DNA from: Anniella stebbinsi
Lineage: Eukaryota; Chordata; Lepidosauria; Squamata; Anniellidae
Reading direction: 5' to 3'
Assembly: GCA_029215795.1 (NCBI GenBank)
Contig: JARDYH010000001.1
Location: 11,955,001 to 12,019,000 of the forward strand
DNA length: 64,000 bases
The number at the start of each line of letters is the position of its first letter. Position 1 is the first letter of the stretch. The translations under genes were made by a program, and so were the position numbers. Positions 10,303 through 21,481 of the stretch are shown here, in pieces. A model generated the notes under the pieces. The model saw only the letters and a program-made list of their open reading frames with translations, ran no database searches and was not told the origin of the DNA.

Positions 10303-11650
10303 ACATCAACCTGGAAATCCCCACACCTCTCAAATGTTGAACAAAACCATTCTCTTCCTTACCCATATTTCCTTCTGCATCCATTTTGCACAATGGACAA
10401 GAATATATAATACTGCAGCAAGATAGCTACCCCCCCCCCAGTTAATTTCCATCCTTGAAGAGGGGGAGCAGATTACTTGCAGTAACATGGGTGTATTTGG
10501 AAATAATTATTTCTTATTTCTGCATTTCTCCATATTTGTTCCATGAAACACAGTTGACCAATGGCAAATCAAAACAGTGCTCTTTCGGGAGCTTAATTGG
10601 TAATGCCACCAAGAAAATTATAACTTTGATCATTTTGCCACGGCAACTAAAAATGGCTGGTTGATTCTACTGACTTGCCTGGCTGTAGTTAGAACCTTCA
10701 TTATTATCGCTGGACACCAGGCATAATGCAGAAGGACATAATGTTAGTTGTCAGAGCTGTTAAAACCTTCCCCTCTCTCCTAACCTCCATTAGTCAAAGC
10801 CACAGATATTGCTGTATCCTCATTTCATTAGAAAATTGCCAAAGAGAGAACATCTCTAATGAGTGATGCAATTGCTAAACACCAGAAGCAGCAAAGTTTG
10901 ATTAGTTTTATAAAAGGAGCTAATGAGTTGTCCTAAGCATGGGAATAATGTTGGAAGAGGAATAGGAAGAAGAGGAGGAGGAGGTAAAGTGATTTCTCTG
11001 CTATCCCTCACTTAAGGAAAAGGAAACAGAAAAAAATAATGAGTAAGTTTACTAGTTCCTGTTGGAATAGCAATGACAGTGGGGTTACACCAAATAATGG
11101 TGCAAACTATGGGTTAATTTACTCTTAGGCGTTTTAAAGCATGTGTAGTAACAAGGTTGGTTCAGGGTAAAGCAGTGATCACAAGCAGGGACATGTTGCC
11201 TAGCAGTGAGGTCGAGATAAAATGTTTCCCTTTTTCATCCTGGTTTCTTGTATATAAAAAACTAGCATGTCCAGTAAGTTCTGTAGTAGTGCTGGTTTCA
11301 TTCCATGAAAAGAATTAACACATGGATTTAGAATTGAGAAGCCCAGACTAAAAAGCAGACATTACTTAGAAGGCCTGGGTGAATACAAGGGTCTTTATCT
11401 GGCACCAAAAAGGCCATAAATGACACACCAAGTACACTCTCTAGGAAGGCTGTTCTATATCTGGGTGCCAATACCAACAAGGTCGTCTTCCTCACAGTTA
11501 GTGATGCGTGCATTGGCAATACTTTAGCTTGTAAATGTTTCCTGAATTCCTCCTAAAAGCTCGTCCTGTCTCCGTACCAGATTACAAGCTGTTTTTCTTT
11601 CTTGCTTCTGTTTGCCAATTTTTGGTGCAGGTTTCTCAAACAGAAGATAT
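10303..11650. other. Unassigned; candidate conserved noncoding DNA at 10790-10950
   Basis: No transposon similarity seen. 10790-10950 is repeat-free, with several TAAT and ATTAG words (TCATTTCATTAGAAA, TCTAATGAGTGATGCAATTG), the texture of a developmental enhancer. This is only a guess without alignment. A C9 tract lies at 10431-10439. Confidence 0.3.
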
Positions 11651-12347
11651 TGACCCGTTCAGACAACACGCTAAGCCATGGTGGCTTAGCACTTTGAGGT
11701 AAAGATTATGACTTAATGTGTCATGTGATATATGACTTAGCAGGCCACGTGAACCATTCCTAACCATGGTGGCTACATAACCACAGCTGATATTGTGTCC
11801 AGTTTTGGGCACCACACTTCAAGAAGGATGCAAACAAACTAGAGGGGGTTCAAGGGAGGGCAACAAAGATGATCAAAGGTCTGGAAGCAAAGCCCTATGA
11901 AGAGAAACTGAAAGAACTGGGCATGTTTAGCTGGAGAAGAGAAGACTGAGGAGAGACATGATAGCACTCTTCAAATACTCGAAAGGCTGTCACACAGAGG
12001 AGGGCCAGGATCTCTTCTCAATCATCCCAGAGTGCAGGACATGGAATAATCAGCTCAAGTTACAGGAAGCCAGATTCCATCTGAACATCAGGAAAAACTT
12101 CCTGACTGTTAGAGCAGTATGACAATGGAAGCAATGACCCAGGGAGGTGGCGTGATCTCCCACACTAGAGCTCTTCAAGAGGCAGCTGGACAACCATCTG
12201 TCAGGTATGCTTTAAGGTGGATTCCTCCATTGAGCAGGGGGTTGGACCTGATGGTCTTACCCATTGATTCTAAACATGCTTACTAACTACTTACTGCAAA
12301 AGGGTTAGCAGACTAACTATGGCTTAGCATGTTGTCTGAACAGGCCC
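11651..12347. mobile_element. hAT-like MITE family C, split by a CR1
   Basis: Left terminus ACCCGTTCAGACAACACGCT and right terminus ending TTGTCTGAACAGGCC are complementary. Both inner arms carry TTAGC/CCATGG words. The sequence between 11789 and 12272 is a CR1 copy, so the MITE was about 213 bp before interruption and is older than that CR1. Confidence 0.8.
11789..12272 (+). mobile_element. CR1 LINE 3' end nested in a MITE
   Basis: Starts at TATTGTGTCCAGTTTTGGGC, runs through the CCCTATGAAGAGAAACTGAAA region ([13 protein letters not shown]) and the CAGGAAGCCAGATTCC block, and ends ATTGATTCTA after a small deletion near 12255. Frameshifts disrupt the frame. It is the same subfamily as 8090-8580. 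Confidence 0.9.
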
Positions 12348-13534
12348 AGTATTATGTGTGCATTTTTGGGTGCACTTCTCCCAACACATGGGTTTTATAT
12401 GAAATATTGCCTAATATACACATTTCTTACAAGCCCTTTTCCTAAAGCATTGCATTTTGAACATTGGTTTCATTAATATACATTTTTTTTGGTACACTTC
12501 CCTTTTATAGGCTCACTTGGTATGCATGCATTTTTATACATGTTTTTTTATTGGAGAACTCAATTGCAACATTTAGAGAAGTGTGCATTTTGAAGAATAC
12601 TCATTTTTCAGTTTCGATACTGGTTCGAAAGTGTAATTTTCTACCCCATTGCTATCGAGTCCCTTCCTCTCCCCTTTTCTTCTCACCTGTAGCATGATCC
12701 TTATTTTTGTTGTCCCATGAACTTTGTCAAGTAGGAATATCCTTCACCCTTTACACTCCTATCATCATATTACTTCTCTGATTCCAACCAGCTGCTAGCC
12801 AACAACAAAGGACATCTTCACATACCTCCATTCATCACCTGAAAGAAAGGGGGCAAAGAGAAATCAACCAAAACACGCAAGCGAGGAACAGTTTTCTTCT
12901 CTTCCTGGTACACTCACATTTTTAATCACTCCCTTCTTCCATGTAGATCCTTGAAAATCCACCTGACCTCTTCGTTATGTGAATGAGCACCACTTTAATC
13001 AGAGGAAAGTACAGAGCAGGAGAAGAATCAGAGCCAAACATCACACGTTAAGGCTGCAATTGAGTGCACAGTTACGTGGGAGTAAGCCCAATTGAACTCA
13101 GGAAGACTTACCTCTGAGTCATATACACCATTATTTGGAATTGAGCCACTATTTAATTCATATGTAGGATGGCTGTAGGTATGAGAATATCATCCTTCTC
13201 TAGGAGACATCTAAATTGTCACATGCTGAGGACTGCTGCAGCACAAAATACAGTTGCTTAAGTAACATAACTCCATAGGATGTGGATGCACTACAATTTC
13301 TGGCTAACCAGAAACAGCTGTCTCTCTACATCTTCTATCGACATGAAACACTACCTGCCTCACTGGGCCAGGTATAACAAAATATATTCACTGTATTTCT
13401 AAAACCCCTACATGGCAATATCCCCTTCTATACCACTAATTTTATTCTCCAGTTATGGGGTAATAGAGTAATGCAGAGTATTCTTTTACCATTTTCACTG
13501 GTAGCCAAAAGAAATGATACCTGTTCATGTCCTG
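12348..13534. other. Unassigned, AT-rich
   Basis: 12350-12690 is an AT-rich stretch with TTTTTTATTGGAGAACTC, resembling 38220-38290 (CCCGACTGGAGAACTCCATG), so an old shared hAT element is possible. Nothing else is assigned except the small repeat at 13051. Confidence 0.35.
13051..13125. repeat. Short dispersed GGGAGTAAGCCC repeat
   Basis: AAGGCTGCAATTGAGTGCAC is followed by GTGGGAGTAAGCCCAATTGA and GACTTACCTCTGAGTC, partly self-complementary (AGTAAGCCC / GACTTAC). 37322-37423 has similar AGAGTAGACC...GAAATGAATGG words. Family name not assigned. Confidence 0.45.
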
Positions 13535-13700
13535 TAAGAACATAAGAAGAGCCCTGCTGGATCAGACCAAGGGTTCATCTAGTCCAGCACTCTGTTCACA
13601 CAGTGGCCTACCAACTGTCGACCAAGGACCCACAATCAGGACATGGTGCAACAGCACCTCCTGCCCATGTTCCCCAGCAACTAGTGTATACAGGATTACT
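13535..13700 (-). mobile_element. CR1/L3-type LINE 3' end
   Basis: AACATAAGAAGAGCCCTGCT, then GTCCAGCACTCTGTTCACAC and CCCAGCAACTAGTG: the complement of the 3' ends at 39922 and 46472. Confidence 0.85.
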
Positions 13701-13720
13701 TCTACAGCTGTTCTTCTATC

Positions 13721-13742
13721 TTAGATCTATCTATCTATCTCT
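13721..13742. repeat. (ATCT)n microsatellite
   Basis: Five ATCT units directly after the L3 fragment. Confidence 0.9.
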
Positions 13743-14081
13743 ATGCTTACTCATTCCCACTGATACAGACATGACTTCTCTCTCATGGCCCTGTGTGAGA
13801 ATTGCTACCAGCCCTCAGGGAGGTAACAGTCATTCTACATTCTTGATAGTTCATTTTTTTTACAATTATTTATATACATGGACCCTTTCAGGATACAAAT
13901 CCTAACAAAGTGGCTGGTAATTAACATGAAAATAATAAAATCACAAATTTAAGTCATCATCATTATCATCCTTCTCATATGACAAATTATAGACAATGGC
14001 TCAGGGGCTGAGAGAGTCCAGCTAGGAGCAGGAATCATCTACCTCACTCTCTCTCCTGGAATGCTTCCCACAGGGCATTTA

Positions 14082-14424
14082 ACATAAGAACAGCCATGCT
14101 GGATCAGACCAAGCCTTCTGTTTATACAGTACCCAACCAGCTGTCAAACAGGAAGCCACAAGCAAGACATGGGTGTAACAGCACCCTCCCACCCATGTTT
14201 CCCAGCAACTGATCAATATAGGCTTGCTGCCTCTGATACTTGAGGTAGCACTAGCACATAACCATCAGGATTTAGTAGCCATTGATAGCCACCTTCTCCT
14301 CCAGGAATTTCCAACCCCCTTTTTAACACCACCCAGATTGGTGACCATCACCAAAACTTGGTAGCAAGTTCCATAGTTTAACTCTGTGCTATGTGAAGAA
14401 GTTCATCCTGCATTGGCTGTATCA
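14082..14424 (-). mobile_element. CR1/L3-type LINE 3' end
   Basis: Starts ACATAAGAACAGCCATGCTG and continues through CCCACCCATGTTTCCCAGCA, GAGGTAGCACTAGCACATA and TTAACTCTGTGC. Same subfamily and strand as 13535 and 43891. Minus-strand coding sequence is broken. Confidence 0.88.
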
Positions 14425-14830
14425 GCCTTAGTTATAGGACTGACCCCAAGGCCAAGTAATAACCCAGGCTGAAGTTCCAGCAGACAAGTTTTCAGTTCGA
14501 GGAAGTTCAGGCAAATGCAGAAGTGATCCAGACAACAGGCCCAGGGTCAAAACACAGGCAATCAGACCACAATATAGAGTCAGACAAAGCTGGAGTGGTC
14601 AAACCCAGTTAGGGAGTCCAATACATACACAGTCCAGTGGCAGAGTCCAGCAGGAGTCCAAAGTCATAGCACAGGGATTCAAGAATAAAGCAGGGTCAGA
14701 AGACAAAGCAAAAAAAAAACAAATGAAATATTATTTCCAACAACTAGCAAGCTCTGACTGCTGGCTTTTACTTACAAAGGCTGCTGAGCCCCACCCAGGC
14801 TCAGGTGCTGTCCATTAGAGCTCTCTGGCC
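14425..14830 (-). repeat. Purine-rich GAGTCCA repeat, possible LTR/leader relic
   Basis: Contains GGAGTCC/GAGTCCA words at about 14614, 14644, 14655 and 14717-type positions. On the minus strand this reads as a CT-rich GGACTCCTG leader, as at 7030 and 40665. It is bounded by the L3 copy on the left. No terminal repeats located. Confidence 0.3.
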
Positions 14831-15099
14831 AGAGCCCTACTCAAGAAGAGTTGCTTTCTCATGAGGAGATCATATTTGCAAACGAGCACTCCTTCTCACA
14901 GGAGGCCTGCTGGCTTGTTGCTTGTCACAGTGCTCCCGGGCGTCAGGAGGTTGTTCAGCATCCACTCCAGAGTCAGAGTCCCTTCCCCCCTGCCAGGAAA
15001 GGACCTGGAGAGGAGCCATCTCCCCTGAAGACCCAGGCTCCTCCTGGTCTGGTGCCAGTGCCTGATGTGGTGTCTCCCTGGTTTCTGTGGGCTCTACTT
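14831..15099. other. Unassigned
   Basis: No feature recognised. A short open frame here has no protein-like composition. Confidence 0.35.
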
Positions 15100-15419
15100 T
15101 AGGCTGACCAGATAAAATCCAGGTCAGGGCTCCTGTAACTTTAACAGTTGTAGAGAAAAGGGAATTTCAGCTAGTGTCATTTGTATGCAGTTAGTTCCTG
15201 GTGAAATTCCCTCTTCATCACAACAGTTAAAGTTGCAGGGGTCCTGCCTTCTTTTGTATCTGGTCACTCTAGTATAGTGCCTGCAACTTTAACTGTTGTG
15301 ATGAAGAGGGAATTTCACCAGGAACTAATTGCATATAAATGACACCAGCTGAAATTCTCTTTTCTCTACAACTGTTAAAGTTACATAAGCCCTGACCTGG
15401 ATTTTATCTGGTCAGCCTA
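15100..15419 (+). mobile_element. Foldback FB-A copy 1 (320 bp)
   Basis: Runs TAGGCTGACCAGATAAAATC to GGTCAGCCTA. Target duplications CTCTACTT (15092-15099) and CCCTACTT (15420-15427) differ at one base. Arms of about 150 bp are nearly complementary and contain AGGGAATTTCA and AACAGTTGTAGAG. An inner terminus TGGTCACTCTA ends at 15271, so 15100-15271 is a complete 172-bp unit fused to a 148-bp inverted unit. Terminal type 1 (AGATAAAATCCAGGTC at both ends). Non-coding; hAT inferred from the 8-bp duplication. Confidence 0.95.
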
Positions 15420-15455
15420 CCCTACTTCCTCCTCTGAGGAGGATTCCTCTCATAA

Positions 15456-15535
15456 GGGCATGACAAAGTTCTTCTTTTTATCTGTCCTGAATCTCTCACC
15501 AATCTGCTTTGTGGGAAAACCCCCGGGTTCTAATA
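15456..15535 (-). mobile_element. CR1/L3-type LINE coding fragment
   Basis: On the minus strand this reads GERFRTDKKKNFV, matching the GGRFRMDKMKDLF and CGRVRTNKRKDFF segments at about 39560 and 46110. The 144-codon minus-strand frame extending beyond it (to 15884) has no other recognisable content. Confidence 0.6.
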
Positions 15536-16934
15536 TTATTATTAATATATATGTACATATATATATCCACATTCTCCACACCATGCAGAATTCTGTACAG
15601 CAGTCGATGGTAAATGCCCCTGGGTGGTGGGTGAGTCCATCTGGAACAAGCCCTGGGGTCTTTTTCACCTGCCTCACTCCTTCTCTCTCTACATAGATGA
15701 TTATGTTCAACAGACCATTATGTTCATGTAAGATTACAGAGATGTGGTTGCAGGGGGAGGAGAACGGGGGCTTAATTATGCATAGGAAACAAATGATCAA
15801 ATGAGGCCTGTGAATCTCATAATTGAAGACTTTTATCCTTAAAAACCTGCCACCGTGTACCATGCCCAGCAAAGAGTTGGGCACAGTGTTCTCATTCCAT
15901 TCACCTTTTGATTTCAGGGAATCAAAGGTGCCCTGTTGAGCAGTGTTCTGTGAATGAGAATAAGGTCCGGAATAAATTGCTCACAAAATCCATGCCAAGC
16001 GAAGCCCTTGATGGCTCCCAGCGGCCACATATGCCTTTAACACAAAACTAGGCGATGCTCTGTCGACCTTATGGATCCATCACCCCTTCCTAAATGGGTC
16101 AGCAGAGAACACTCTGGTTTCCCTTTCCCAGATGCAAACTAAACAGTGCATCATCCCTGCCATGCAAATAAACCTAATAATTGTAGTCGTACTGCTTTCT
16201 TTTTCCCTAGGAAAGGCACTGCGACCTGTAAGGTTTATCAAGGCTTTTCTTTTTCTTTCTATCTAGCATTGCAGCTTCCTTGTTAACTCTCTCGGAGCTG
16301 ATCCAGCACAGAAGCTGAAAGAAAAGGAGTAAGTGGAAAGTCTCTACAGGACTTTCGGGTCCATGAATGGTGATGCAGGATCAAAGCAGAGACCCTCCAA
16401 GGGGACAAATGGAAAGGCTACAACAACAGGGGCCCAGCAGCAGGAAGTTAGAGAAAGGAAAATCAGTCTGTGAAGAAGGCCCAGAGGGAACGTTTGCCAA
16501 GAGATAGGATTTTATTGACCTCATCCTCCTGGCCTGTTGCTGGAACAGATGCACAGAATAAAAGTCTGTGTTCACACTGTTCTTTCCCTTCCCATATCTC
16601 TTCCTGAATTCCTAGATATGTTGTTGATTGCAGAAAACACTATTCCAGGAAACATTCTACACATGCTCAAAGAACTCTTTCTCAAATGCTCTTTAAAGCA
16701 AACACTCAAGTGGGACCCCCAATGCCTAAAGCACATTTCTGCAAATTTTAGAATTGTACAATCCCCTTTATGCATTTTTCAAACATACATATGGAAATAG
16801 ATGCTTTATTTTTATTTTTACCTAGTCTGTCGGCATCTGCCACAAAATTCACAGACACCATTCTTGGTTCAAGAGCTGCAAAAGAACAGCCAAAGAGCTT
16901 ATTCTGCACTTTGATTCTTTTTTTAAAAAATGTA
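15536..16934. other. Unassigned
   Basis: Repeat-poor sequence without recognised exons. 15895-16300 contains no low-complexity tracts and may be single copy. Confidence 0.4.
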
Positions 16935-17046
16935 CTTTTAATGTGTTTTTATTCTGTTTTTAATTTTACTTTATTTTGTCCACCCCTCCAAAGTTCTGAA
17001 TGGAGAGCAGAATATAAATAGTGTAAATAAATAAATAAATAAATAG
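16935..17046 (+). mobile_element. L2-like LINE 3' end
   Basis: TTTTTATTCTGTTTTTAATT run, CCACCCCTCCAAAG, GAGCAGAATATAAATAG and an (AAAT)n tail at 17025-17045, the usual L2-type 3' UTR plus microsatellite end. Confidence 0.65.
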
Positions 17047-17289
17047 CTGCATTTGGCCACCCCTGAGTGAAACACTTTATTGCTGGCAAGGTGTATCACA
17101 CACAGCGGGCATGGAATCCCTGTTTTCTGCTCTCACCATCCATTATCAAGGAAGTATTGGGAAACAACTCTGGAAAATGAAAGCCTACCTTTTTGAAGCC
17201 ACACAATGTATCACAAGATATTCAAATGCTGAAAGTGCTTTTTAAAGCTCCCTGTACAGTCCAGGTCAAAAGCTGGTTCAGGTTGTAGA

Positions 17290-17918
17290 ATGACAGGATA
17301 AATATGGGTGAGCCACTCGAACAGAGAACCTTTAACATGCCAGTTAAAGAAACCAGTTCAGAGGCATCTTCCAGAGAGCTACAAGGTTGAAATTGTGAAC
17401 TGCATCATCAGAGTTGTTTCTAAGGCTGTTCTTCTAAGGCTGCCAATTAGTTTCCGGGTGAAGTATAAAGTGTTGGTAATTACCTTTAAAGCCCTACATG
17501 GCTAGGGTCCAGGTTACCTGCGGGATCGCCTTCCCCCATACAATCCGCCCTGCACACTCAGGTCCTCTGGGAAGAACATACTCCAGTCAGACAAAACTAG
17601 GCTGACAACTGTTACCCAGAGGACCTTCTCTTCTCCTGCTCCCAGACTGTGGAATGGCCTGCCAGGAGAGATTCATCAATTTTACAATCTTTCCGAATTT
17701 AAGAAAGCCATAAAGGCTGATCTCTTCCGGCAAGCCTAACTCAGTCAAATTTTAAGATGTTTGACAGTTATTTTAATAATGTATTAGTTTTTATCAGTTT
17801 TATGTATTTTGTAGTATTTTTGTATTCAGTGTTGTTCCCCACCTCGATCCAGAGGGAGAGGCAGGTAAGAAATAAAATTATTAAAATTATTGTTATTATT
17901 ATTATTATTATTATTTGT
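17290..17918 (+). mobile_element. L2 LINE, 3' ORF2 end and UTR
   Basis: Encodes decayed FRVKYKVLVITFKALHG (about 17452-17505), the L2/CR1 C-terminal WLPVxxRxxFKxLxLxxKALxG segment. Next come TTCTCCTGCTCCCAGACTGTGGAATGG (read in pieces as LWNGLP-like), a T-rich UTR and CACCTCGATCCAGAGGGAGAGGC. An (ATT)n tail ends it at 17876-17917. Stops and shifts kill the frame. Confidence 0.85.
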
Positions 17919-18099
17919 CTTTGGAAATAATAGGGGAATATGATCATGCTAAACCAAAAGATATTCACGCTGGGAGAATATAGACATCTGAGCTGCATGG
18001 AATATTTCTCTTATTGTTATATTGAAAAGAATGATCTCACTAGAATAGAAATATCTCATAGCACTTAGATTGTGTGGATATTTACCTTTTTTATTCCCA

Positions 18100-18992
18100 T
18101 TTATTTATTAATCCATACAATCCAGAATTACTGGTAGTGGGTGATTGTTCTGCCCATCTAAGTGATATTCAAGCTGTTCTGGAAGGGGTTGAGCTCCCCA
18201 TAGTATGGGGGCGCTCTTGTATCCAGCATCGTCCCTAGAGACAAAGTGGCACAGAGCATCTTTTATGAATTTAGGTTTATATACCCCGCCAGATGCTTGC
18301 AGCATTCCTAATACCAATTTATTTTCATCTGGGCAGATAAAGCTTAGCTACAGTTATCCATGTTTTGGTAACCTCGCGTCTGGATCACTGCAATGCATTA
18401 TATATGGGACTGCCTTTGAAAATGGTCTGGAATCTTTAGCTGGCCCCCAAAAAAGCAGTGAGATTGTTAACAGGGAATGGCCAATGTGATCATTATTATG
18501 CCAGTACTTTTCCATCTGCTTTGGTCGCCAGGCGATGTCCCGGCCCAATTCAAGGTCCTGATATTAACATTCAGAGCCCTAAATGGCTTGTGGCCAGGTT
18601 ACCTGAAGTATCACCTCCTCCCATATATACCTCCCCAGACACTAAGCTCATCCTCAGTGGTCCTTTTCTGGGTGAAGAGAGGGGGTGCTACTAAAAAGAG
18701 GACCTTTTCAGTTGTGGCCCCTCAGTTGTGGAATAAGCTCCTCAGAGAGTCTTGCCCAGCAGCAGGTGAAGACCTTCTTATTTCCCCAGCCATTTAACTC
18801 TTTCAGTTTCAGTTGTTTAAAAAATGTATTTTAAATCTTTGCATTGTTACTAGGTTTTATTTTTGGTTTTTACTTCTATTTTACACTGCAGTTTGAAACT
18901 TTTCAACTTTTATATTACGTCCTATGTTCTATTTTATGGGTTTAATTATGGCAGACCACCCAGAGAGCTTCAGCTATTGGGCAGTATAGAAA
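18100..18992 (+). mobile_element. L2 LINE, longer ORF2 C-terminus and UTR
   Basis: Frames near 18360-18480 read VTSRLDHCNALYMGLPLK, then RLLTGNG, which are L2 reverse-transcriptase-distal motifs. FKVLILTFRALNGLWPGYL at about 18550-18610 and TFSVVAPQLWNKL at about 18705-18750 follow in another frame. The UTR ends with CACCCAGAGAGCTTCAGCTA and GGGCAGTATAGAAATG. At least one frameshift separates the segments. Confidence 0.88.
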
Positions 18993-18995
18993 TGT

Positions 18996-19040
<45 letters not shown>
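18993..19040. repeat. Compound (TG)n(AG)n tail
   Basis: 14 TG units followed by 10 AG units, sitting exactly at the L2 3' end. Confidence 0.97.
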
Positions 19041-19140
19041 TATCATTTTTTCCAAATATATTTTCTATCCTCTTCAGTGCCATTCCTTCTCTTGGCTGCT
19101 GTTGCTTTAGGTAACGACAGCCAAGAGAAACTCCTTGTGA

Positions 19141-19222
19141 TCCACCAAATCCTATCAGCCCTTCCAGTATTGCTGATGGTGAGGAATGCTGGGAGTTTCA
19201 GTCCAAGATCACCTGGCAGGCC
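19141..19222. mobile_element. MITE fragment (CTGGGAGTTTCAGTCC type)
   Basis: AAATCCTATCAGCCCTTCCA, TGATGGTGAGGAATGCTGGG and AGTTTCAGTCCAAGATCACC resemble one arm of the element at 2929-3065. The other arm is missing. Confidence 0.5.
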
Positions 19223-19320
19223 AGATATTGCTCACCTTTCCTTTATTGGCACTTTTTTGCTGGATGCTGCAATTTTACCTTTCTGGATCCACCCCATGGG
19301 TGATCCCAGCTCAAGAGAAA

Positions 19321-19830
19321 TCTATTATTTATTTATTTATTTATTGCATTTCTATACCTCCCCATAGCCGAAGCTTTCTGGGTGGTTTACATAAAATTAA
19401 AACACTTAAAAACAATATACAAAACTTAAAACTGCAAAAACATACAATATAAACATACATTTTAAACCACTACAATAACTTAAAAAGCTATAAGCCTAAT
19501 AAACAAAAATGGACCCAGGCTCATCGGATATTGCTAAATGCCTGAGAGAAGAGGAAAGTCTTGACCTGGTGCCGAAAAGATAACAATGTTGCTGCCAGGC
19601 GGGCCTTGTCGGGAAGATCGTTCCACAATTGGGGGGCCACCACAGAGAAGGCCCTCTCCCTTGTTGCTGACCTCCGAGCTTCCCTTGGAGTAGGCACCCA
19701 GAGGAGGACCTTAGATGTTGAGCATAGAGTACAGGTAGGTTCATGTCGAGAAAGGCATTCCATCAGGTATTGTGGTCTCAAGCCATATAAGACTTTATAG
19801 GTTAAAACCAGCACCTTGAATCAGGCTCGG
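19321..19830 (-). mobile_element. L2 LINE 3' part
   Basis: Minus-strand frame 19521-19814 shows VLTYKVLYGLRPQYLMECL and AFSVVAPQLWNDLP, the L2 C-terminus. The 3' UTR motif CCATAGCCGAAGCTTTCTGG (complement) and a (TTTA)n tail lie at 19325-19346. About 97 codons remain open, so this is one of the better-preserved L2 ends here. Confidence 0.9.
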
Positions 19831-19865
19831 AAACATAATGACTTGGAATGATATCATGACACTAA

Positions 19866-20057
19866 GGGCCTGTTCAGGCAACACACTAAGCCATGGTTAA
19901 GCCACTAACACCTTTGCAGCAAATGGGTAGCGACTGTGTTTAAACTGGGGTTATGTAACCATCATGTTTAGGAATGGTTCACGTGACACGCTAAGACATA
20001 AAGTTTAGCTCAAAATGCTTAACCACCATGGCTTAGTGTGTCATCTGAACAGGGTCT
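19866..20057. mobile_element. hAT-like MITE family C, complete copy
   Basis: GGGCCTGTTCAGGCAACACA at the left and TGTCATCTGAACAGGGTC at the right are inverted repeats. Inner blocks AGCCATGGTTAAGCC and CTTAACCACCATGGCTTAG are complementary. 192 bp, no coding capacity. Confidence 0.85.
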
Positions 20058-20267
20058 AAGTAGCCAATTGTATTCAGTTGGGTGATGGCTTGAATGAGGG
20101 TAAATGGTAATTGTGAGTAACTAAAGGTAAAGAGTTCTGGAATTCGTCAGGATGATTTTACAGTGCTGTCTAGCCAATCAGACGTGGCTATGTGATGACA
20201 TCACTGGGGGGAAGTTAAATCAATTGAGAACGAGAGCAAAACACAACAAAATGGCATCAGCTTAGCA

Positions 20268-20380
20268 GCCTGTTCAGGCAACACACGAAGCCATGGTTAA
20301 GCCAATAACACCTTTGCAGAAAATGGGTAGCGTCTGTGTTTAAACTGTGGTAATGTAACCACCATGGTTAGGAATCTCAC
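20268..20380. mobile_element. hAT-like MITE family C, left half
   Basis: GCCTGTTCAGGCAACACACG through AACCACCATGGTTAGGAATC is a direct repeat of the first 110 bp of the element 400 bp upstream. The right half is absent. Confidence 0.85.
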
Positions 20381-20461
20381 CCAATCGTTAACTAACTGGT
20401 AACATGCCATCAACATGCAGCCACTTCATAAAATAGGACTGCATCTTGTTGTTTGTTTGTT

Positions 20462-20663
20462 TAAGTCATTTTTATCCTACCCCATATTTCATGTAGCTCA
20501 GCAATGCATATGGGGATCCCCCCATTTTATCCTCACAAGAACCCTGCGAGGTAGATTAGGCTAAAAAAAATAAGTGACTGCCTTAGTGAATTTAAAGACA
20601 AAGTGCAGACTCGGAGTGAACCCAATCTTCCCAGTCCTGATCTAACACTCTGACCATACTGGT
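20462..20663 (-). mobile_element. MIR-like SINE
   Basis: Read from the minus strand: a tRNA-like head with a degenerate B-box (GATTGGGTTCACTC), then the MIR-type core and CTCGCAGGGTTCTTGTGAGG. It parallels the clearer copy at 47331-47531. Strongly diverged. Confidence 0.7.
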
Positions 20664-20930
20664 GGTTCTTATTCTATCAAGGGGTAAGCAATTGGTTTCC
20701 CACATCTGCATTCATTTAGAAAATCTGGAGAGAGAGGCGGAAAAAGATACCCTTATTTAAGATACCCTTATTCCAGGCAGATTGTCCCAATTGCCTGCCA
20801 AGCCCACAAGGCTTTATTCATAGCCTGTCATTGCTTTCCTTTACCACAATATTTCCCTGTCTTCACTGAAATGAGCAAACAAGACAAAGTACACAGCTGT
20901 GCAAATGAGCCCTGCTCAAGTTATAATATT

Positions 20931-20933
<3 letters not shown>

Positions 20934-20964
<31 letters not shown>
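20934..20964. repeat. (CT)n microsatellite
   Basis: About 15 CT units. Confidence 0.97.
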
Positions 20965-20965
<1 letters not shown>

Positions 20966-20967
<2 letters not shown>

Positions 20968-21481
20968 AGCATCTCATTTAGTTTTCAGTTTCTTTCACCA
21001 TTTTGCTATGCCAGTGAATATTTGTATCTTCCCTTGCCCAGAATAAATCTCCCAACGCCAGCACCACCCAGAATGCACATTATCTCCCACCCATATTTCA
21101 TTTTGCCCATTTTCACTGGTTGAGAAAAAATGATAGTGCAGGGTGTACCTGTGAAATCCCCATATGAAGGGCTAAATCCATCTCTAGAAAATCCCCATCA
21201 TCTTCCATGTGATGAGTCTGTTTGTTTGTTTTTTTGTTTTCACCTATGATTGTGTATGAAATTGTTGGAATGGTCTTGTGCAATGGTCATTTTGTTCTCC
21301 AACTTGAGCATGCTAAGAGAAAGGTGGGGTCTACCATTCATGCATGCATGTATGAAGAAGCAGAATAAAGTCTACCTTGATCCTTCAAATGCAGCCATCT
21401 AACAAATGCAAAGCATCTAAAGTTCTGGCACGGTTAGGTAAGATGTGTGCTACTATTGTGTACAGGGGGGATTTTTCTCAT
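20966..21481. other. Unassigned
   Basis: No feature recognised apart from a T/G-rich tract at 21220-21241. Confidence 0.4.

Noticed and set aside
13051..13125. Naming of the small GGGAGTAAGCCC repeat
   Set aside because: It recalls widespread squamate repeats, but a family cannot be assigned from the window alone.
15450..15884. 144-codon minus-strand frame as a gene
   Set aside because: Only a short L3-type fragment is recognisable, and the remainder is low-complexity isoleucine/cysteine-rich translation of AT-rich DNA.
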